Shown here in pieces: positions 43,231 through 55,340 of a DNA stretch of 64,000 nucleotides. The stretch lies in NCBI RefSeq assembly GCF_032884065.1, contig NC_088867.1, positions 48,977,317 to 49,041,316 of the forward strand. Direction: 5' to 3'. Source of the stretch: Artemia franciscana (Eukaryota > Arthropoda > Branchiopoda > Anostraca > Artemiidae). Numbering within the stretch: position 1 is the first letter of the stretch; each line of letters opens with the position of its first letter. Below the pieces are notes generated by a model. The model searched no databases. It was not told the DNA's origin and saw only the letters and a list, made by a program, of their open reading frames with translations. The position numbers were made by a program, and so were the translations under genes.

Positions 43231-44447
43231 AAATCCTGGGAATTCAGACCCATTTAGATAAACCGTGGATCACCCCCGAAATTATTGATCTATGTGTGCA
43301 GAAGCGCGTCCATGCTAACAAGGTAGATCGACAAAGCAAGGACGAGTACAAGAGGCTGAAGCGCCTAGTAGAAAAGAAAATCCGGCAAGCTCTACGACAC
43401 TACGTCAATGATAAATGTCGTGAGTGTGAAGAAGCCTTTCAAAAAGGTAATAGCCACTTCATGCACAAGAAAGTCCGTGAACTGTCAAAAAAGAAGTCAT
43501 CGGCCGCTCCTACACTGTTAGATAAACACAGGCTCCAAATCACGGACTCCGAGGCAAGACGAGAACGTTGGAAGGATCACTTCAGAGAAAAACTGAACCC
43601 CGCAATAACGCCCGACCCGAACATCTTACTATATTTCCTACTACCGCAGTACCCAGTACACCCAAGCCCTTCTCCACTAAGAGATGAATTACTCTCAGCA
43701 ATAAAATCTCTAAAAATTAATAAAGCCCCAGGCCCGGGTGGTATTCAGTCAGAACTATTAAAAGCAGGCCCAGAAGAACTGGTCGATATCTATCACAAAG
43801 TCATAACAAGTGTTTGGGAAACGGGCCACTTCCCCAGATCTTGGGCGAAAGCCACCATCGTACCCCTTTTTAAAAAAGGGGAAAAGGGCGACTGTAACAG
43901 CTACAGACCAATAAATTTAACTAACCAACCGGCGAAGATTCTTACAAAAATTCTCCTTGACCGTATGTAATCTCTGACAAACAATATCTTAGGGGAATAC
44001 CAAGCAGGCTTTCGAAAAGACCGCTCCACCATAGACCAGATTTTCTCCACTCGGCAAATGATGGAGAAGTATATCAAGTTTGTGAAAGAGCTGCTACTAC
44101 TATTCATTGATTTCAAGTAGGCTTTTGACTTGATATGGCGAGATGGATTATGGCACATCCTGCTACACTATGGAGTCCCTGAAAACATAGTAATCCTGAT
44201 AAGAGACATGTATTCACATTTCGTCAGCCAAGTTCAAACGCCAGAGGGATTGACAGAAGGGTTTCTGACATCGGCGGGCGTTCTTCAAGGTTGTCTCTTG
44301 TCACCCCAACTCTTTAACCTGTTCCTCAACGCAGCGCTATCATTTGCCGAGACTGTTGACGGTGCAGAAATTGGAGGGAAGCTTATCGATAAATTGGCAT
44401 ACGCAGATGACATCGAAAAATTCAACAGTCAAGAGCATCTACTCTAA
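43155..44447 (+). pseudogene. Retrotransposon reverse transcriptase domain
   Basis: The frame from 43155 covers a helical linker (VQKRVHANKVDRQSKDEYKR) and RT motifs: KINKAPGPGGIQSELLK, WAKATIVPLFKKGEKGDCNS, YRPINLTNQPAKI. It continues past TAA (43968) to YQAGFRKDRSTIDQIF, LLLFIDFK-stop-AFD (catalytic Asp region; TAG at about 44118), GVLQGCLLSPQLFN and LAYADD (catalytic YADD). Same frame throughout, so only two stops kill this part. Confidence 0.88.
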
Positions 44448-44479
44448 GCTGACACCGACGAATTAGTGTCGGCAACCGA

Positions 44480-45145
44480 GGCCGTTTGGGATGGTCGTTA
44501 ACACAGCCAAAACCAAGGTTATGCGTGTGTCTCGAGACCCTACTCTAAGAAACGTGCGGCTAACAATAAAAGGAGAGCCAGTAGAAAATGTTGACTCCTT
44601 CGTCTACCTAGGGAGCCTCGTAACTTCTGATAACGACTGCTCGAGATCGATCAAACGAAGACTTGGCCTGGCAGGCGCCAGCTTCAAGAACCTCTTGCCA
44701 ATCTGGAAAAACAAGACTCTGTCAACTTCTCTGAAGGTGTGACTCTTCAACTCCCTCATAATCCCAATTGCTTTATACTCAAGCGAAACTTGGTCAATAA
44801 AGGCTGACGATGAGCGAAGAATCTCCGCATTTGAAACTAAATGCCTTAGACCCATTGCAGGGATCACCTACATTGACCGAGTCTCAAATGAAGACCTCCG
44901 AAAACTACTCCGTTGTCCCCGCACCATCATGGACCGGGTCAGAAACCAGCAAGGCTTGGCCATATCCAGCGAATGTCGGCCAACCAGCTCCCAAAAATCA
45001 CATTCGAAGGACGGGTTCACGGTACGCGCCCTAGAGGCCGACCTCGTAAGAGATGGACCGACAACTTCCAGGCCAATAACCTCCCCCAGCTACTTCGTCT
45101 AGCGCCAGATAGATCGAACTACCGTCGCCACATCATTTGTTAAGA
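44480..45145 (+). pseudogene. Retrotransposon C-terminal region
   Basis: AKTKVMRVSR, YLGSLVTSDNDCSRSIKRR and GRPRKRWTDNFQ, the usual thumb and C-terminal phrases of this LINE group, spread over three frames. No zinc knuckle seen. Confidence 0.75.
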
Positions 45146-45207
45146 AGAGAAGAAGCCCCAATACAGCCACAAAGGCCGGACGGGACTTAAGTCAAGTCAA
45201 GTAAGTT

Positions 45208-46236
45208 AATTCTTTGATCAATAAAGTAACATCTTTACATGAATGTGTATTAAACAGCTACAATTCTATGGAACAATGTGGGCGATAGGCACCAATATAC
45301 TTGTTAAAATACAGGCCAACTTTATTAATGATTTTAGTGATGTAATGTTGCTCGACTAGGCCTACAAATCCCTAATTCGAAAACCAGATATGTTAAAAAA
45401 TTGAGGAGACCCTGATCCAAAAATTTAAGCCGCTGTAGGCATTCTGATATTGTATGCATAAAAAGAACTAAATTATACATATGTTTGTCTTTTAATGTGA
45501 ATTTGAAAACGTATGCTTTTCATTTCAACATATACTAAAAACCAGAAATTAGATTACTACTATAATCTTTAATACTGGGTGTTATCACCCAAAACTAGAG
45601 TATTACTACATTTTAAATGTCACTTAAGTTACACTGGGAAAGCCGGGACAAGTTTGAATTCTCGACACAAATTACAATAATCTCAAAACCTGAGACAGGG
45701 AAAGTAACAAAAATAGAGTATTCTTAAGCCCAAAAATATAATTTGCCTTGTATATTGCTTCAATTTGCAATAGGTATTCTGCTTACCATACACCAAGAAA
45801 AAACGCATGCAGATCCTTTAAAATAGTGTTATGCGTTGAGGAAATACAAGGTCTACAGCTTAAACTGTTAAATCATTTAAATAATTTCCGTCAAAGTATC
45901 AAAGACATCAAACTAAAACATTTTTCTTCTTTGGGCCCATCTTGCGTCTCTTCATGCCTAGAAACCGCGAATTCTCAAATATTTTTTTTTTGGTTATTCA
46001 AAATTATGAAGTTTTAAAAGCAGCATCCGACTTTCATCAGTATTGCCAAGTCGAGTCGTGAAAATAGATAGGCAAAATTAACTAGGAAAAACTTAACAAC
46101 GCTTTTCGTCCGTAGAAATTCAAACAACAATCTGTTGATTCCCAAAAAACAATTACAACTTCATACGCTACAGGTTATTTAGCTGTTAGGTGCAATGTGT
46201 TTTTAGCTTATTTTTTGCTGATTTTTTCATACGTAT

Positions 46237-46303
<67 letters not shown>
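45208..46303. other. No gene recognised; ends in (TA)n
   Basis: AT-rich, only short frames. A TA microsatellite at 46239-46303 leads into the Helitron 3' end. Confidence 0.5.
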
Positions 46304-46304
<1 letters not shown>

Positions 46305-47152
46305 TAGCTGTTATATACTAGCTACCCCAACACCTAGTTGGTGGGGGCGCTTCGCACCCCCCAAGCCCTCCCGCGCGCGCAAGTCGTTACGCGCCATATT
46401 AGTTACGCGCCATTGTAGTTGTGTCCCTGTGTCTCACCTGTGAATATAGATAGATATATATATATATATTTTTAACTACGTAAAACTTGCGAATGTACAA
46501 CATTCTTGGCTGTCCCATAGTCTGTGCATATAAATAGATTGTCAGGTTTAAACGACTCTTGAACATGCAACATATAATTGTCCATGGGGAAAACAATCTG
46601 TATTCAGATCTATACCTCATTATTCTAATGATTGCCCTTGAGCTTTGTTGATGGTGATTGCTAATCAAACATTCCCTGTGTCACTGTCGTCATTTATATA
46701 TCCCCCTGTGCCCCCCAGCATCCCCGTTGTTGTTGTTTCCCTGTGTCCCGGTCGTCATTTGTGTCCCGGTGTCCCAGTCTGTAATTTCTCTTTGAGTGTC
46801 GCGGTCGTCATTTATATTCCCTGTGTCCCGGTCGTCATTTGTGTTCCGGTGTCCCGGTCTGTAATTTCTCTTTGAGTGTCCTGGTCGTCATTTATATTCC
46901 CTGTGTCCCGGTCGTCATTTGTGTCCCGGTACTTTGTTGATGGTGATTGCTAATCGAACATTACTTGTGTCCTGGTCGCTTTCTATTTGAGTGTCCCGGT
47001 CGTCATTTATATTCCCTATGTCCCGGTGTCCCGGTCGTCATTTGTGTCCCGATGTCCCGGTGTGTAATTTCGTCGATCTACAAACATGACGTCAGTCGAC
47101 ACACAAACATGACGTCACTCGACACACAGACAACTTATTTTTATATATATAG
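46304..47152 (-). mobile_element. Non-autonomous Helitron (H15)
   Basis: The 3' end is scrambled: CTAG occurs twice (46304 and 46318) and the hairpin is half deleted (CTAGCTACCCCAACACC). Then the GCGCGCAAGTCGTTACGCG block, helicase-end relic, minisatellite (46675-47075), TGACGTCA motifs and 5' end at about 47151. Confidence 0.8.
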
Positions 47153-47296
47153 TTGTCCCGGTGTCCCGGTCGTCATTTGTGTCCTGATGTCCCGGTGTGT
47201 AATTTCGTCAATCAACAAACATGACGTCAGTTGACACACAAACATGACGTCATTCGACACACACACACACAGACAACTTATTTTTATATATATAGA
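47153..47296 (-). mobile_element. Helitron 5'-end fragment (H16)
   Basis: Minisatellite remnant plus the 5' leader (GTCAATCAACAAACATGACGTCA) and terminus (GA at 47295-47296). It closely repeats the last ~140 bp of H15, so it is a duplicated 5' end in tandem. Confidence 0.8.
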
Positions 47297-47300
47297 TAGA

Positions 47301-47392
47301 CTAGCTGTTGGCTAGTCTAGCTAGTCTAGCGCCCCCACCAACACCTAGTTGGTGGGGGCGCAACGTGCCCCCAAGCCCCCCCGCGCGCGTAA

Positions 47393-47448
<56 letters not shown>

Positions 47449-48613
47449 TTTTAACTACGTAAACTACGTCTATAAATATATGTGTGTTTTTTAACTACCT
47501 CATGATTCTAATGATTGCCCTTGCGCTTGGTTGATGGTGATTGCTAATCGACCATTCCCTGTGTCGCCGTCGTCATTTATATATCCCCCTATGCCCCCCG
47601 GCGTCCACGTTGCAGTTGTGTCCCTGTGTCCCGGTCGTCATTTATATTCCCTGTGTCCTGGTCGTCATTTGTGTCCCGGTGTCCAGTCTGTGATTTCTCT
47701 TTGAGTGTCCCGGGCGTCATTTATATTCCTTGTGTCCCGGTGTCCCGGTCTGTATATACATTCGTTTTTTAATTGGTCTTTTTTTTAGTTTTTAGTTTTT
47801 CACCTTTTTTTTAGTTTTGTTAGTTATAGCTCATGATTCTAATGATTGCCCTTGAGCTTTGTTGATTATGATTGCTAATCGAACATTCCCTGTGTCACCG
47901 TCGTCATTTATATATCCCCCTGTGCCCCCCGGCGTCCCCGTTGTAGTTGTGTCCCTGTGTCCCGGTCGCCATTTATATTCCCTGTGTCCCGGTCGTCATT
48001 TGTATGCCGGTGTCCCGGTTTGTATATACATTCGTTTTTGAAATGGTATATGATGAAATAAATTTTTGTATTTTTCCCCTTTTTTCTTTTTAGTTTTTTT
48101 GGTTTTTACTTTTTTAGTTCTTTTTTATTTTTTCTTTTTAGTTTTTTTTATTTTTATTTTTTTTAGTTTTGTTTTTCTCTTTTATTTTTCATTTTTTTTC
48201 CTTTTTTTCTTTTTTTTTCTTTTTTTTAGTTTTTTAGCTTTTTTAGTTTTTTAGCTTTTTTAGTTTTTTAGCTTTTTTAGTTTTTTATTAGTTTTTAGTT
48301 TTTTTTTAGTTTTTAGTTTTTACCTTTTTTTTTAGTTTTTTTTTTACTTATATCCTGGTCGTCATTTATACTCCCTGTGTCTCGGTCGTCATTTGTGTCC
48401 CGGTGCTTTGTTGATGGTGATTGCTAATCGAACATTCCTTGTGTCCCGGTCGCTTTCTCTTTGAGTGTCCCGGTCGTCATTTATATTCCCCTATGTGCCG
48501 GTGTCCCGGTCGTCATTTGTGTCCCGATGTCCCGGTCTGTAATTTCGTCAGTCGACACACAAACATGACGTCACTCGACACACAGACACACAGACAACTT
48601 ATTTTTATATATA
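47301..48613 (-). mobile_element. Non-autonomous Helitron (H17)
   Basis: CTAG at 47301-47304, a rearranged 3' block (GGCTAGTCTAGCTAGTCTAG), TA tract, two runs of helicase relic and minisatellite (47490-47770 and 47830-48030), T-rich tract (48062-48350), TGACGTCA and 5' end at 48613. Confidence 0.75.
48062..48350. repeat. T-rich low-complexity tract
   Basis: TTTTTTAGCTTTTTTAG units inside H17. Confidence 0.8.
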
Positions 48614-49423
48614 CTAGTTAGTGGGGTTGTTTTTTTGTAGTTTTTATCTTTTTTTTTTAGGTTTTTTAGTTTTTTTTACTTATGTCCTAGTCGTCATTTA
48701 TTTATATTCCCAGTATCCTGGTCGTCATTTGTGTCCCAGTGTCGCAGTCTGTAATTTATCTGCGTCCCAGGCGTCATTTCTATTCCCTGTGTCCCGGTCG
48801 TCATTTGTGTCCCAGTGTCCTGGTCAGTAATTTATCTTTGAGTGTTCCAGTCTGTAATTTCTCTTCGAGTGTCCCGGTCGTCATTTATATTCCCTGTGTC
48901 TCGGTTTTTAGCTTTCTTTTTCTACTTTATTTTTCAGTTTTTTTCCTTTTTTTAGTTATTCTTCTTTTTCAGTTTTTAGTTTTTTTAGTTTCTTTTTATT
49001 AGTTTTTTTTTTCTTTTTATTTTTTTGTAGTTTTTACCTTTTTTAGTTTTCTTTTAGTTTTTTTTCTTTTTTAGTATTTAGTTTTTTACCTTTTTTTTAG
49101 TTTTTTAGCTTTTTATTTTTTTAGTATTTTCTTTTTAGTTTTTTTGTAGTTTTTACCTTTATTAGTTTTTTTTTCTTCTTTTGTATTTTACCTTTTTTAT
49201 TTTTTTTTTCTTCTTTTGTATTAATGCTAAAGCCAAGGTTCGAACCTGGAACCTCTCGGACCTGGAACATAACGCTTTACCAGCTCAGCTACTTCGGCTT
49301 GAATACATTTGTTTTTGAATTGGTATATGATGTGTCCCGGTCGTCATTTATATTCCCTGTGTCCGGTCGTCATTTGTTTCCCGGTGTCCCGGTCTGTAAT
49401 TTCTGTATGTAATTGGTCTGTAA
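48614..49423 (-). mobile_element. Rearranged Helitron interior (H18)
   Basis: CTAGTTAGTGGGG, then T-rich DNA, minisatellite (48680-48905), more T-rich DNA, a tRNA-like module on the minus strand (49221-49315) and minisatellite. Neither end is normal. Confidence 0.6.
49221..49315 (-). repeat. tRNA-like module, type B
   Basis: Minus strand: GCCGAAGTAGCTGAGCTGGTAAAGCG (A-box TAGCTGAGCTGG), then CCAGGTTCGAACCTTGG and CTTTAGC. The variable part is shorter than at 33007. It is the cleanest copy of the module, yet its anticodon arm does not fold normally. Confidence 0.6.
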
Positions 49424-50247
49424 TTGGTGGGGGCGCTTCGCTCCCCCCAAGCCCCCCCGCGCGCGCAAGTCGTTACGCGTCATATTAGTTACGCGCCATT
49501 GTAGTTGTGTCCCTGTGTCCCACCTGTGAATATAGATAGATATATACATATTTTAACTACGTAAAACTTGCGAATGTACAACATTCTTGGCTGCCCCATT
49601 GTCTGTGCATATAAATAGATTGTCAGGTTTACCAACTCTTGAACATGCAACATATAATTGTCCATGGGAAAAACAATCTGTATTCAGATCTATACCTCAT
49701 TATTCTAATGATTGCCCTTGAGCTTTGTTGATGGTGATTGCTAATCGAACATTCCCTGTGTCCCTGTCGTCATTTATATATCCCCCTGTGCCCCCCGGAG
49801 TCCCCGTTGTTGCTGTTTCCCTGTATCCCGGTCGTCATTTGTGTCCCGGTGTCCCAGTCTGTAATTTCTCTTTGAGTGTCGCGGTCGTCATTTATATTCC
49901 CTGTGTCCCGGTGTCCCGGTCGTCATTTTTGTCCCGGTCGTCATTTGTGTTCCGGTGTCCCGGTCTGTAATTTCTCTTTGAGTGTCCTGGTCGTCATTTA
50001 TATTCCCTGTGTCCCGGTCGTCATTTGTGTCCCGTTGCTTTGTTGATGGGGATTGCTAATCGAACATTCCTTGTGTCCCGGTCGCTTTCTCTTTGAGTGT
50101 CCCGGTCATCATTTATGTTCCCTATGTCCTGGTGTCCCAGTAGTCATTTGTGTCCCGATGTCCCGGTGTGTAATTTCGTCAATCAACATAAATGACGTCA
50201 GTCGACGCACAAACATGACGTCACTCGATACACAGACAACTTATTTA
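49424..50247 (-). mobile_element. Non-autonomous Helitron (H19)
   Basis: Starts in the truncated 3' block (TTGGTGGGGGCGCTTCGC). Helicase-end relic, minisatellite (49755-50150), TGACGTCA motifs and 5' end at about 50247, meeting the 5' end of H20 head-to-head. Closely similar to H15 throughout. Confidence 0.8.
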
Positions 50248-51886
<1,639 letters not shown>

Positions 51887-51896
51887 TATATATATA

Positions 51897-52016
51897 AGAT
51901 GTCCCGGTGTCCCGGTCGTCATTTGTGTCCCGATGTCCCGGTGTGTAATTTCGTCAATCAACAAACATGACGTCACTCGACACACACACACAGACAACTT
52001 ATTTTTATATATATAG
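51897..52016 (-). mobile_element. Helitron 5'-end fragment (H21)
   Basis: About 120 bp: minisatellite scrap, GTCAATCAACAAACATGACGTCA leader and the 5' terminus (GA at 52015-52016). Near-identical to H16. Confidence 0.8.
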
Positions 52017-52150
52017 AAGATATAAAGATATATGGCTGTATGAGTTTCTGCTGAACCAGTCTAAACACAAGGTTTCTCTCCCATTGGCCTTATTACTTCA
52101 AATTTTCTCTAGGCATAGTTCTGTAACAACGGGAAATTTACGATTTATAC

Positions 52151-52362
52151 CTTTCTGATCGCAGAAAATAGCTAATCGAACGGCAATCCTATCTTGATTA
52201 AGTTTCATCAAATCTGGGAAACCATCATCCATCAATATGTGTTCTAAAGGAGAAATCTTCTTGGACTCCATAATATATGGAAGCACCAATAATCCAAGAT
52301 CCATTTCTGTTGCAACCACCAGTTTTCCATTTTCTTCTACTGTTTCGTTGATGAACCACGAC
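52151..52362 (-). CDS. RNase H2 subunit B, internal exon
   Basis: On the minus strand the acceptor TTGTGTTGTGCAG precedes G|TCG TGG TTC. The exon reads SWFINETVEENGKLVVATEM, then LVLPYIM, ISPLEHILMDDGFPDLMKL and FCDQK, and ends at donor AAAG|GTATAA. SWFI, a hydrophobic strand with LVL.Y, PLE.ILMD and FPD follow the order of eukaryotic RNASEH2B. That non-catalytic subunit pairs with subunit C, supports the catalytic A subunit in removing ribonucleotides and RNA from DNA, and links the complex to PCNA. Phase joins exactly to the exon at 57764-57905. The frame stays open past the donor to a stop at 52098, so the donor is inferred. Downstream exons (Lys-rich middle, C-terminus) were not found in the window. 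Confidence 0.8.
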
Positions 52363-52479
52363 CTGCACAACACAAATGTTTAGTGTTAAGTTTTACAAGC
52401 AGGGCCGTCACGTATGGGGGATGGGAGGACAACCCACCCCCCAATGCTTTAAGCCACTCGGTAAGAAAATGAGTCGGTA

Positions 52480-53150
52480 AAATCGTGGTGTGAAGCACTA
52501 CGATTTTCCTACGCTAAAAAAGATTTCGTTAAACAAAAACCAGATAAATACTGACATGTCATCTACAGAAATCTCTATCTTGGTCGGTAAACACAGCAGT
52601 GTTACCTATTCCTGCCGTGATTTTACGAATGGTGCTACAATTTTCCATTTGGTTAAATAAAGAGCATGAAGATACTGACATGACATATACCGAAATATCT
52701 ATTTCGGTCGGCAAATGCAGCAGTTTTACTGACTCATGCCGGGATTTTACGACTGGCCACAGTTTTTCCTTCAGTTAAAGAACCTGAAAACACGGATACG
52801 ACATCTAACGAAATCTCAATCTAGGTTGGTATATGTAACGGTTTTACCGACTTGTGTCGTGAATTTACGGACGGTGCCAAAATTTTTCGTTCAGTTAAAT
52901 GAAGAACATGAAAATACTGATAGGATGTGTACCATAACTTCAATCTTGGTCGGTAAATGTAGCGGTATACCAATTTCCGCAGTAATTTTTCGGGCGGTGC
53001 CACTATTCTCTATTCGGTTAAATGAAGAATATGAAAATGATTACATAGTATCCACCAAAATCTCGGTCGGTTAATGCAACGGTTTTACCAACGAATGCCC
53101 TGATATTACGGATAGCGCTACAGTTTTTTCATTCTGCTAAATGAAGAACG
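52480..53150. repeat. Diverged ~120-bp tandem repeat, about 5.5 units
   Basis: GGTCGGTAAA-like anchors at 52582, 52706, 52824, 52948 and 53065 (spacing 117-124). Each unit has GGTTTTACCGACT, GGTGCCACAATTTTTC, GGTTAAATGAAGAA and GAAAATACTGACA. The period near 120 lets a 112-codon frame (52736-53074) run through three units; I regard it as incidental. Confidence 0.85.
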
Positions 53151-53599
53151 TGGGACACAGTAAAGCTTATCGTGTAGAATTTGTTCATTTGATAGCTTTG
53201 CTCTTTCAGCCAAAATATAAAACAAGTCCGAAGTCTTGCTCAAATAGTTTAATCAAAGATCAAGGCCTTCAATTCCAAATTTTTCACTGTATCTTAGTGC
53301 CGAAACAAATTAACAAGCAAAGTAGGAAAGACCTATGATGTACAGCTTCACCCAAAACTAGTTTAAATTGCAAAACTAAGTCTTTAATGGACAGCACCTT
53401 TCTGTCTAAGTAAGTACTAAAGCCTTGAAAAGACAGCAAAAAGACGAATTAATTGAAAACCGACGAGGGGTAAAGGTTTTTGTGGATATAGTGGAAACAC
53501 CAGAAACATAACATATAGCTCTCCGTGGCGCGGCTGATGACAGCAATGAAAATTTTCCTCATATTGTTAACCTTGTTTCAACCCACATTTCAGCAATCG

Positions 53600-54670
53600 G
53601 TTGCGTGAAAAACGATAGAAAGGGATACGGTGAAGTACCTTAGTGATGCTTGCATGGCCTTGCTGAAGTTCATTCATAAGGCACTTGATGAGGGAAGAAT
53701 TCCAGCTGCAATTTTCCTTGCTGTCAGAAAAGCATTTGACAGCATATTACATGCTATTCTATCTCCAAAATGGAACACAGGGATACGGGGAAACAGTTAT
53801 CATTGATTTGTAACTTATTTATCTAAAAGGTCTATCAACATCGACCGTGAGCTTCAAGATCAATTCCGTGTTGATTTTTATGTCCCTCAAGGGTCTATCC
53901 TAGGACCTCTTTTATTCCTTATATTCATCTATGATCTTTTTATCGCTGTATTTGATGCAAATCGCCTTGCCTTAAATCTAGCTATATCTAATCTACTTAT
54001 TTTTTCCAGATGAGGCACTTCTTGTCCTTTGGTTTAAACTATTTCTACTACGCATAGTGATATAACTCGTCTCCCGATTGACATGTACGGTTACTGGGTA
54101 TTTTATTGGACGAAAATCTTTCCTTCAAACATCACTGTACTCTCGTGAAACTTGAGCTCCCCAGAAACCTAGAAATTCTTCGGAAGCTTAGTCATAGTTT
54201 CCTCTTTCTCTCCCTCATTCAACCTTATATGCACTACTATCCAACATTATGGCTATCGACATTTTCTTTTTTTACCTTCCCTGTTTTCAAAATATGTAGC
54301 ACAGCAATTAAATTTTAGTGCCCAAGGTGACAGATCAGCTCAGCATGAATTAATTGGATGGTCAATACACATACGTCTTTCTTCCCTCTTGTTCCATTTT
54401 CAAGCATTTTCATGGACTTCTCCCTAACGTCTTCAAACAATTATATCTTTTAAATTCTGAACAACAAAATGAATCTTCTGTTTCTAATTCTCATAGAAAT
54501 AATATGCATATTTTCATACATAAAACCAAAATCATAAGATCGGATTTCAATCCAATTTTATGTTGTGCATCCATATGGAATTCCCCACCAGTTAAAATTC
54601 GGCTATGTCATTCTTATGGACAATTTAAAAAAGAGCAAACCCACCACCTCATGTGCCTAGATAGTTAGTT
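53600..54670 (+). pseudogene. Non-LTR retrotransposon reverse transcriptase relic (Jockey/CR1-like)
   Basis: The first part reads ALLKFIHKALDEGRIPAAIFL, VRKAFDSILHAIL (catalytic Asp region), GIRGNS, FVTYLSKRSINI and FYVPQGSILGPLLFLIFIYDLF (the PQGS.LGP.LF motif). After a frame change come DENLSFKHHC and, near the end, IIRSDFNPILCCASIWNSPP. Several frameshifts and a missing YADD segment show it is long dead. It lies in the RNase H2B intron on the opposite strand. Confidence 0.82.
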
Positions 54671-54931
54671 CTCTCCTTCCTTCTTTTTTAGAGGGAGCTT
54701 TAAACTTCCCTTCTTTCCCAAGCTTTAACCTGTGTGATTACCTAAGAACATTTATTAGAATTTAATTGGTAATCAGTTATTGGATTTTTTTTTATTTTTT
54801 GGCTATTTGACAGTTTTGCATTAGAGTACCCTTGAGGACTGGGAATTAGAGTTCTTATAAAACAAGCAAACGAGGGAAGTTACCTGCCACAAGCGTCGGT
54901 GTACCTGCAAACAAATACAATTTCAAATAGG

Positions 54932-55340
54932 GATAGATCCAGTTATTTAGACAGTGAAAAAACAGGTACAATAGTTCAGATATTTCGATCACATATACAG
55001 CGACCGTCTTTCCAATGAAGGAAAACAAATTTCAAAGGAAGGTGACAAAGCCTTCTGTTGACAAATTTCATTAGAAGTTTGTTTTACATTTTGGCAAGAT
55101 TAAAAAAGGAAACTTAGATCAAGACTTTGAATGAGTTTTATTATTGAACTCTCTCTGAAAATAATCCGGAAGTTCATTATATTGTGAAGGACCCAAAAAT
55201 GTATTTATTTTGTTGTGTATAAATATGCTAGTTTCAATTTTATTATTTGATGTTTCTACTGAAGACGGTCGCTGTATACATGATCGAAATATCTGGACTT
55301 TTGTACCTGTTTTTCACTGTCTAAATAAATAGATTTATCC
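54932..55340. repeat. Inverted-repeat element, ~76-bp arms
   Basis: The left arm 54934-55010 (ATAGATCCAGTTATTTAGAC to GCGACCGTCTT) is mirrored at 55262-55338 (AAGACGGTCGC to AATAAATAGATTTAT) with ~250 bp between. The right arm contains a hammerhead-like core. It could be a Penelope-like relic with an inverted end, or a MITE. No clear target duplication was identified. Confidence 0.8.

Larger units (their letters stand above)
41441..45207 (+). mobile_element. Degraded non-LTR retrotransposon, EN + RT
   Basis: About 3.7 kb. A GC-richer 5' part (with a 14-G run at 41709) is followed by endonuclease, reverse transcriptase and a C-terminal segment. The 3' end is AAGTCAAGTCAAGT, a simple tail typical of LINEs lacking poly(A). 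Multiple frameshifts and stops. The combination resembles RTE-like elements often labelled craniofacial development protein 2-like; clade unproven. The 5' limit is approximate. Confidence 0.8.

Noticed and set aside
49221-49315. Functional tRNA gene
   Set aside because: A- and B-boxes and the T-arm are good, but no canonical anticodon stem forms and the module is repeated inside Helitrons.
52098-52150. Extension of the RNase H2B exon to the stop at 52098
   Set aside because: Similarity ends at the AAAG|GTATAA donor, and the following residues do not resemble the family; treated as intron read-through.
52736-53074. 112-codon frame in the RNase H2B intron
   Set aside because: Runs through diverged ~120-bp tandem units whose length is near a multiple of three; no homology and no splice support.
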